11,226 nucleotides of DNA from positions 1 to 11,226 of the forward strand of contig JAUUZM010000064.1 in NCBI GenBank assembly GCA_030589965.1. The letters run 5' to 3'. The position numbers and the translations under genes were made by a program. Position 1 is the first letter of the stretch. Every line of letters starts with the position of its first letter. The DNA comes from Bacteroides sp. (GTDB lineage Bacteria; Bacteroidota; Bacteroidia; Bacteroidales; SM23-62). Shown here piece by piece: positions 6,040 through 11,226 of this stretch. The notes under the pieces were generated by a model that saw nothing but the letters and a program-made list of their open reading frames with translations, searched no databases and was not told where the DNA came from.

Positions 6040-8799
6040 ATGAAGAAAATATTAATCTTTATAATCATAAGCATTACGGCCTTCGGACAAGTCTGGACAC
6101 AAAGCCTGGCCGATGCCGAGTATTACTTCGATTCCGATCCTGGAGTCGGTAATGGAATAGCAATCTCGATAACCCCAGGAGATGATATCACTGAATCATA
6201 TAACTTCAGTGTTTCTCCCCTTGGTCCGGGATTTCATAATCTCTTCATCAGGGTCAGGGATGATCTGGGAAGGTGGAGCCTTGTCAGGCGGCATCTATTT
6301 TATGTATATGATGATTCTCCCATGGATCTTTCGAAAGTACAGGCGGATCTAGTCGGGTTTGAATATTTCTTTGACAAGGATGCCGGGGTTGGAACTGGAA
6401 CATGGGTTCCTGACTCACCTGGAGCCGATCTTGAAAAATTAACTGATTTTTCAACCAGTAGTGTAGGTCCTGGTATGCATCAACTTTTAGTACGGGCAAG
6501 GGATGCCTCTGGAAAATGGGGACATGTTTCAAGACATTTGTTTCATGTATTTGATGATGCACTCCTGGATCTAAGCAAGATCAGATCAAAGATTGTTGCT
6601 GCCGAATACTTTTTTAATAAGGATACTGTACAACAGGGCCAGGGAGTTAGCATTCCAATAACTCCGGGAAATGAGATTGAATGGACAGGTGGTATTCTGG
6701 TTGAAGGCCTGGAAGCAGGAGAACATACTCTGTTTATCAGGGTACAGGATTCTATAGGTACCTGGAGTATTGTTGCAACAGAAAAATTCAATGTAATTAA
6801 CCTGGGATCCGAGACAAATTCACCTATCTGTCAGGGTTCATCTGATGGGACTGCAACAGTTTCCATGGAAGGTGGAAAACCACCATTTACATACCTTTGG
6901 GATGATCCTCAACAACAGAAAGATTCAACTGCCATTGGACTTAGAGCAGGGTCCTACACCGTGACTGTAACGGATGTGGCTGGGTCAGTAATAAGGGAAA
7001 CTCTGACCGTAACGGAATATGATACTATTCAGATAAATATTTCTACCGCTGACACACAATGTGGAACAAGTGAAGGAAGTGCAACCGCTATTGTATCTGG
7101 TAATAATCCTCCATTTAATTATTTGTGGACAAGTGGATCTGATGAATCTTCAGCAACTGATCTTGCATCAGGATTTTATGTTGTAACGGTTACCGATAAT
7201 ATTGGTTGTTCAAATACTGCTCTTGCTGAGATAAACGATATAGGTGGACCAGTGATTAGCCTGGTTGGTATTCAGAATTTGGACTGCAACGGTGACGAAA
7301 ATGGGATCATTGATGTAAATGTCAGTGGTGGAAAGATACCATATGAGTATTCATGGTCTAATGGCGAAATTACCCAGGATATTTTGAATCTTCCTGGTGG
7401 ACCATATGAACTCACAGTAACAGATGCAGACGAGTGCAAAGCTGTTCAAAGCATTACAGTTGAGGAACCGGCCCCTATCACTGCAGCATCAACAGTTACT
7501 TCAACTGATTGTGGATTGACAAACGGGAGTATTAAGTTGAATATTTCAGGTGGCACTCCCCTAAATGGAGGGACACCATATGCAATATCATGGGAAGGAT
7601 TGCCCACTCCACATAAAGACTTTATGGAAAATGTTGGTGCCGGTGTCTATAAGGCAACTATTGTGGATAATAATAGTTGTGTGGCATCCTATATTGTTTC
7701 TGTAAGTGCCAAGAATGCACCTGTCGTGACCGTAACTTCTATAACACCCAGTGATTGTGGAGCGAACAATGGCTCAGTGGTTATCAATGTTGCTGGCGGA
7801 AGTGGTAGTTACACTTATAAATGGTCTAAAAATGGTATTTCTGCTGGTACATCTAAAGACCTGACAGGTGTTGGTCCTGGAGAATACACAGTAGAGGTGA
7901 ATGATGGATCTTCCTGTCTTGCTTATGCGAATGCAACAATTGCTGCAGAACTTCCACCCAGACCTTCCATTTGTCTTGTTACAGTTGATTCACTAACTGG
8001 TAGAAACAGGTTAGTCTGGAATAAGGAATCAGGGCAGGGAATAACTTCCTATAACATTTACAGGGAAACTTCATCTGCAGGGGTGTTTAATTTTATAGCT
8101 AATATTCCCTTCGATAGCCTGAGTACATATGTGGATTTACATGCTGATCCGATCAACCGCTCATGGAGGTACAAAGTATCTGCAGTTGGTGATTGTGGTG
8201 AATCTGTTTTGAGTTTATCTCATAAAACAATGCACCTTACCTTGACCCTTGGTCTGCTTAATTCAGTTAACCTGCGTTGGAATCACTATGAAGGATTTAT
8301 TCCAAAAGAAAACACCTATCATATTTGGAGATGGGCTGCTTCCACAGGGTTAACAAAAATTACCCAGGTGCCAAGTAACCTAAATTCATATTCTGACTTT
8401 GCAGTTCCGGATGAGGATGTATGGTATTATGTGGAATCAGAACATCCAACAGGGTGTTCACCACTTAAGGCTGCTACCTTGAATTCCACAAGGTCGAACC
8501 GGAAGGATAAGTTGAAATCGGTGATTGGTATTGAGTCCATCGTCTCAGAATTTGGGATATCGGTTTGGCCCAATCCAAGTTCAGGACAATTCAACCTTTC
8601 ACTTAATTATAAAAGAACAGGTGATTTGAAAATCAAGGTGTTTGATATCAGTGGGAAGCTGGTTTATTTGAGTGAGATGAATGATCTTTCAAATTCGGTA
8701 GAGATACTTTTAGATCTTTCAGGTTATGCCAGGGGAATGTATCAGATGCACATTGATACCGGAACAGGAATTTACAACAAGGTACTTATAATACAATAA
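6040..8799 (+). CDS. Large T9SS-exported surface protein with SprB repeats
   Basis: A 919-residue protein. Residues 1-21 are a signal peptide (MKKILIFIIISITAFGQVWTQ). Residues about 23-254 are three 81-residue repeats beginning [AF]EY[YF]F[DN]. Residues about 260-640 are five SprB-type repeats, each starting with a Cys (264, 341, 416, 491, 573) before a D/N-G stretch and containing a Y-x-[WY]-S/x core and Y-x-[VL]-T-V-T-D or an equivalent. Residues about 641-820 look like two fibronectin-III-like modules (L-V-W-N...Y-N-I-Y-R; L-R-W-N...Y-H-I-W-R). Residues about 835-919 are a T9SS type A sorting tail: FGISVWPNPSSGQF, IKVFDISGKLVY, LDLSGYARGMYQMHI and a basic end. T9SS cargo is exported and its tail removed at the outer membrane; adhesion or matrix function is inferred from SprB-like repeats. 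Confidence 0.92.
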   Translation: MKKILIFIIISITAFGQVWTQSLADAEYYFDSDPGVGNGIAISITPGDDITESYNFSVSPLGPGFHNLFIRVRDDLGRWSLVRRHLFYVYDDSPMDLSKVQADLVGFEYFFDKDAGVGTGTWVPDSPGADLEKLTDFSTSSVGPGMHQLLVRARDASGKWGHVSRHLFHVFDDALLDLSKIRSKIVAAEYFFNKDTVQQGQGVSIPITPGNEIEWTGGILVEGLEAGEHTLFIRVQDSIGTWSIVATEKFNVINLGSETNSPICQGSSDGTATVSMEGGKPPFTYLWDDPQQQKDSTAIGLRAGSYTVTVTDVAGSVIRETLTVTEYDTIQINISTADTQCGTSEGSATAIVSGNNPPFNYLWTSGSDESSATDLASGFYVVTVTDNIGCSNTALAEINDIGGPVISLVGIQNLDCNGDENGIIDVNVSGGKIPYEYSWSNGEITQDILNLPGGPYELTVTDADECKAVQSITVEEPAPITAASTVTSTDCGLTNGSIKLNISGGTPLNGGTPYAISWEGLPTPHKDFMENVGAGVYKATIVDNNSCVASYIVSVSAKNAPVVTVTSITPSDCGANNGSVVINVAGGSGSYTYKWSKNGISAGTSKDLTGVGPGEYTVEVNDGSSCLAYANATIAAELPPRPSICLVTVDSLTGRNRLVWNKESGQGITSYNIYRETSSAGVFNFIANIPFDSLSTYVDLHADPINRSWRYKVSAVGDCGESVLSLSHKTMHLTLTLGLLNSVNLRWNHYEGFIPKENTYHIWRWAASTGLTKITQVPSNLNSYSDFAVPDEDVWYYVESEHPTGCSPLKAATLNSTRSNRKDKLKSVIGIESIVSEFGISVWPNPSSGQFNLSLNYKRTGDLKIKVFDISGKLVYLSEMNDLSNSVEILLDLSGYARGMYQMHIDTGTGIYNKVLIIQ
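6115..6801 (+). repeat. Three 81-residue protein repeats
   Basis: The repeats begin at residues 26 (AEYYFDSDPGVGNG), 107 (FEYFFDKDAGVGTG) and 188 (AEYFFNKDTVQQGQG), exactly 81 residues apart. Each continues with a P-G-x-[DE] turn, a G-P-G-x-H or E-A-G-E-H-x-L turn, then R-x-[RQ]-D-[DAS] and a G-[RKT]-W, and ends in F-x-V. The pattern resembles an Ig-like or beta-sandwich module. I have no family name for it. Confidence 0.75.
6820..7950 (+). repeat. Five tandem SprB-type repeats
   Basis: Cys residues 264, 341, 416, 491 and 573 mark the repeats, with steps of 77, 75, 75 and 82 residues. Typical SprB features are C-x-G-x-x-[DN]-G, a G-G-x-x-[PS]-[FY]-x-Y-x-W core and a G-x-Y-x-V-x-V-x-D end. 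The fourth repeat has an insertion (TPLNGGTPYAISW). The copies have diverged clearly from one another at the DNA level, so they are old duplications. Confidence 0.8.
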
Positions 8800-8812
8800 G
8801 AATTTGGAGTAA

Positions 8813-8848
8813 AGTTGTTCAGCATCCCGGGCTGGGTGCTGAACAGCT
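8813..8848. terminator. Strong hairpin between convergent genes, terminator candidate
   Basis: A 15-bp stem, AGTTGTTCAGCATCC (8813-8827) pairing with GGGTGCTGAACAGCT (8834-8848), with loop CGGGCT. Both imperfect pairs are G-T wobbles in + strand RNA but A-C mismatches in - strand RNA, so it is more stable when read with the SprB-type gene. No strong T-run follows in either direction. The hairpin overlaps two bases of the stop codon (8847-8849) of the convergent gene. Confidence 0.6.
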
Positions 8849-11226
8849 AAATTCTTACTCCTATAACGATTACGTCATCGATCTGTTCTGTACCATAGGG
8901 CTCAATCCAGTCCCTAAAGGTTTGCAGGAGTAACGTCTTCTGTTCTTCCATTGGACTTTTGTGAATGCTTAACAATAATTCTTTCATCCTTTTAGCCATG
9001 AACTTTTTATTTTTTGGTCCGCCGAACTGGTCCGGATATCCATCTGAGAAAATGTAGAGACAATCACCATTCTTAACGTCCATAATATGGTTACTGAAAG
9101 GAACATCAGCCCGGGCATGAATTCCAATGGGCATTCTGTCGCCTTTCACCTGGATGATTTCATCGTCCCGGATTAGAATCAATGAGCTGTTTGCACCCGC
9201 AAACTCCATCGTCATGTTTTTCCGGTCAATAATATGCAATCCTAAATCCATCCCATCTTTCTGCTCTCCCTCGTGTCCTTTCTGTTTCAGTGCAGAAATA
9301 ACCTCTGTCCTTAATTCATCAAGAATGAGTGAAGCAGTAAGAATATGCCTTTCTTCAACAATTTTATTTAAAAAGGCAAGCCCTAACATACTCATAAATG
9401 CTCCCGGAACTCCATGACCTGTACAATCTGCCGCTACCGTAATAATTTTTCCTTCCTTTTCCGTCAGCCAGTAAAAGTCACCACTAACCACGTCTCTTGG
9501 AAGAAAAAGAATAAATCCGTCAAGGTTGAGCTTGTTTAAATCATCTTCTGGTGGAAGCATCGCTCGTTGTATTTTTTCCGCATATTGAATACTTGACATG
9601 ATGTCCTTGTTTTTTTCTTCAATAACCTCTTTCTGTTCCACTACTTCTGCTGTTCGTTCACGAATAATTTCACGTAGTTGTCTGGTATAAATAATCACAA
9701 TCGTGTAAACTATTATTGCGGCTATAAATACATATATCATAAAAGCCCACCATTTTCTATACCATGGGGCAAGGATTGTAAATTCATAGCTGGTTATACT
9801 GCTTTCCTGGCCAAAGATATTTCTTCCTTTCACCTGAAATGCATATTTGCCTTCATGTAGGTTTGTGTAAATGGTGAAAGTCTCCTTTGTCCAATCACTC
9901 CAGTCTTTATCATTACCATCCAGGAAAAAAGAAAATCTCATAAATGTCTCATCCTCCCCATCGAGGGCCGCAAAATTAAAAACCAATGAATTATTGCGAT
10001 AGAGAAGGAATGGTTTTGAATGTTCAGGTTGATTTGGAGCGACTACATTAATTTCACTCATGTGGGCGCCTCCAAAAACTTGCCCGCCTTCACTATAATC
10101 TATATTCCGCACATAGGCATTATAATCTTGTTTGTAATTCTTGGAATTTTTAAGATTGTACCTGAAAAGTCCCTCATCGCCAGCAAGCCAGACAACAGAA
10201 TTTTCATCCAGATAAATAACATTGATCAGGCCTTTAGATAAACCTGCAAATGGTGCGGAAATCCATTCATATTTCCCTTCAGAGGATTGTTTAAAAAACC
10301 CGGTTAAATATTTGTATTCATCAGCATTTTCATCATAAGCAACCATCCAGAGCTCCGGGTTGGGAGACTCTATCAATCTATGTATCCAAAGGCTGCCGTT
10401 ATAAAAATCTTCTCTGAAAGCTGAATCAGGTACAAATCTGTCAGTCCGAATATCATACTTATAAAGACCTTTAGTAGTTCCTACCAATAGAGGAGCTTTT
10501 AATGATGATACTATTGATAATCCATCAGGAAGGCCCTGCTCTTGGTTGTACCTGGTTACCGTTGTTTTTCCAATTCTACCATCATCAATATACTGTATGT
10601 GCATTTTCAGGATACCATCTTCGGGTGTTCCCATCCACAGATTACCCTGGTGATCCTCCGCAAGTGAGTTAATCCATTCAGTTATCCCTTCAATACTTCC
10701 CTCCTGTATCCAGGCACCATTATTACGATAAATGCTGGCAAGTCCATCTTCCAGGCCAATATAAACACGGGATGGATCAAGTTTCGATTGAAAGAGGCCA
10801 TAAACGTAACCGTAAAGAAGAATTTTTGATTCGTTATTCTGATTGACCTCATAAATTCCTTCATTACTAACTACGAGTAAATTTTTTTCATCTCCATTTT
10901 TATAAGTAAGAATTTCCCAGCATTCAAAATTAAAAATTTCTACCTGCTTGAAGATTGGTTGTGCAAAATCAGATAAATCCTGGCTGAATTTCCCCTGATC
11001 AAGGTAAAATAATCCCTGGTTATTAGTAGCGTAAATCGTATTGTTGAAACGGGCAATCGACTCAATGGAGCCAGATAGTCCATGGATATCAGTAAAATGA
11101 GTTATCGGAGAATTGATTTCAATCCTACTAACTCCACTGCTTAGTGTAAGCCATAAATTATTGTATTTATCAACATATTGTCCCAGGATCACATCATCCT
11201 GTAGTCCTGATTCTTCATTAATTATG
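8847..11226 (-). CDS. Propeller / Y_Y_Y sensor with cytoplasmic SpoIIE phosphatase, 5' end missing
   Basis: The frame is open to the window edge; a GTG at 11192 could be taken as a start, but the upstream codons (INEESGLQDD) continue a propeller repeat, so the true start lies outside. The visible part, about 790 residues, starts with two-component-regulator-type propeller repeats (DKYNNLWLTLSSGVSRIEI; DHQGNLWMGTPEDGILKM). It then has a Y_Y_Y domain (FFLDGNDKDWSDWT, Y-A-F-Q-V-K-G-R-N), a membrane helix near 9690-9750, a coiled coil (ERTAEVVEQKEVIEEKNKDI) and a SpoIIE/PP2C domain. That domain keeps the metal-site motifs VVSGDFYW, AADCTGHGVPGA, SDGYPDQFGG and the final IDDVIVIGV, so it looks active. 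Such phosphatases usually dephosphorylate an anti-sigma antagonist; the partner is not here. There is no kinase domain in the visible part. Confidence 0.92.
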   Translation of the reverse strand, partial: IINEESGLQDDVILGQYVDKYNNLWLTLSSGVSRIEINSPITHFTDIHGLSGSIESIARFNNTIYATNNQGLFYLDQGKFSQDLSDFAQPIFKQVEIFNFECWEILTYKNGDEKNLLVVSNEGIYEVNQNNESKILLYGYVYGLFQSKLDPSRVYIGLEDGLASIYRNNGAWIQEGSIEGITEWINSLAEDHQGNLWMGTPEDGILKMHIQYIDDGRIGKTTVTRYNQEQGLPDGLSIVSSLKAPLLVGTTKGLYKYDIRTDRFVPDSAFREDFYNGSLWIHRLIESPNPELWMVAYDENADEYKYLTGFFKQSSEGKYEWISAPFAGLSKGLINVIYLDENSVVWLAGDEGLFRYNLKNSKNYKQDYNAYVRNIDYSEGGQVFGGAHMSEINVVAPNQPEHSKPFLLYRNNSLVFNFAALDGEDETFMRFSFFLDGNDKDWSDWTKETFTIYTNLHEGKYAFQVKGRNIFGQESSITSYEFTILAPWYRKWWAFMIYVFIAAIIVYTIVIIYTRQLREIIRERTAEVVEQKEVIEEKNKDIMSSIQYAEKIQRAMLPPEDDLNKLNLDGFILFLPRDVVSGDFYWLTEKEGKIITVAADCTGHGVPGAFMSMLGLAFLNKIVEERHILTASLILDELRTEVISALKQKGHEGEQKDGMDLGLHIIDRKNMTMEFAGANSSLILIRDDEIIQVKGDRMPIGIHARADVPFSNHIMDVKNGDCLYIFSDGYPDQFGGPKNKKFMAKRMKELLLSIHKSPMEEQKTLLLQTFRDWIEPYGTEQIDDVIVIGVRI

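Noticed and set aside
6820..7950. Possible recent tandem DNA duplication or phase-variable repeat in the SprB region
   Set aside because: The units align only at protein level, with different lengths and low DNA identity, and no short tandem DNA repeats are present, so slippage is unlikely.

Overview
The window reads as a chromosomal segment of a Bacteroidota species, probably an environmental or marine member related to Bacteroidales or Cytophagales. The evidence is a type IX secretion (T9SS) sorting tail and five SprB-type repeats in one large protein, a two-component-regulator propeller fused to Y_Y_Y and SpoIIE domains, a PadR/PspC pair, A-rich leaders without clear Shine-Dalgarno sites, and promoter boxes close to the Bacteroidota TTTG / TAnnTTTG pattern. 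I see no RNA genes, insertion sequences, CRISPR arrays or phage genes.

Layout. Bases 1-267 are the 3' end of an opine-dehydrogenase-family gene on the + strand. It converges with only 9 bp between stops on a - strand operon at about 2504-277: a small putative membrane or secreted protein, a short PadR regulator and a large PspC-domain membrane protein. The operon starts in a roughly 160-bp divergent control region (2505-2662). That region holds a 12-bp-arm palindrome over the predicted -33 box of the padR operon, and a second inverted repeat over the predicted -33 box of the + strand gene. The + strand gene is a DUF2797 protein (zinc ribbon followed by a segment resembling GIY-YIG), followed 29 bp later by an exported TPR protein.

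Bases 4922-8799 hold a tight pair of exported proteins. One is a 357-aa right-handed parallel beta-helix protein. The other is a 919-aa modular surface or secreted protein with three N-terminal repeats of exactly 81 residues, five SprB repeats, two fibronectin-III-like modules and a T9SS type A tail. A strong hairpin separates this pair from a convergent - strand gene (8847 to the window end, N-terminus missing). That gene encodes a transmembrane sensor with a beta-propeller ectodomain and a cytoplasmic SpoIIE/PP2C phosphatase.

How the genes may work together. padR and pspC look like an autoregulated envelope-stress unit. The beta-helix and SprB proteins look like a co-expressed cell-surface pair. 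The propeller-SpoIIE protein could act as a sensor controlling an anti-sigma/STAS partner switch encoded elsewhere. No classic defence or mobile system is visible. The most promising leads are the palindromic control region, the small leader gene of the padR operon, the GIY-YIG-like reading of DUF2797, and the unnamed 81-residue repeat.
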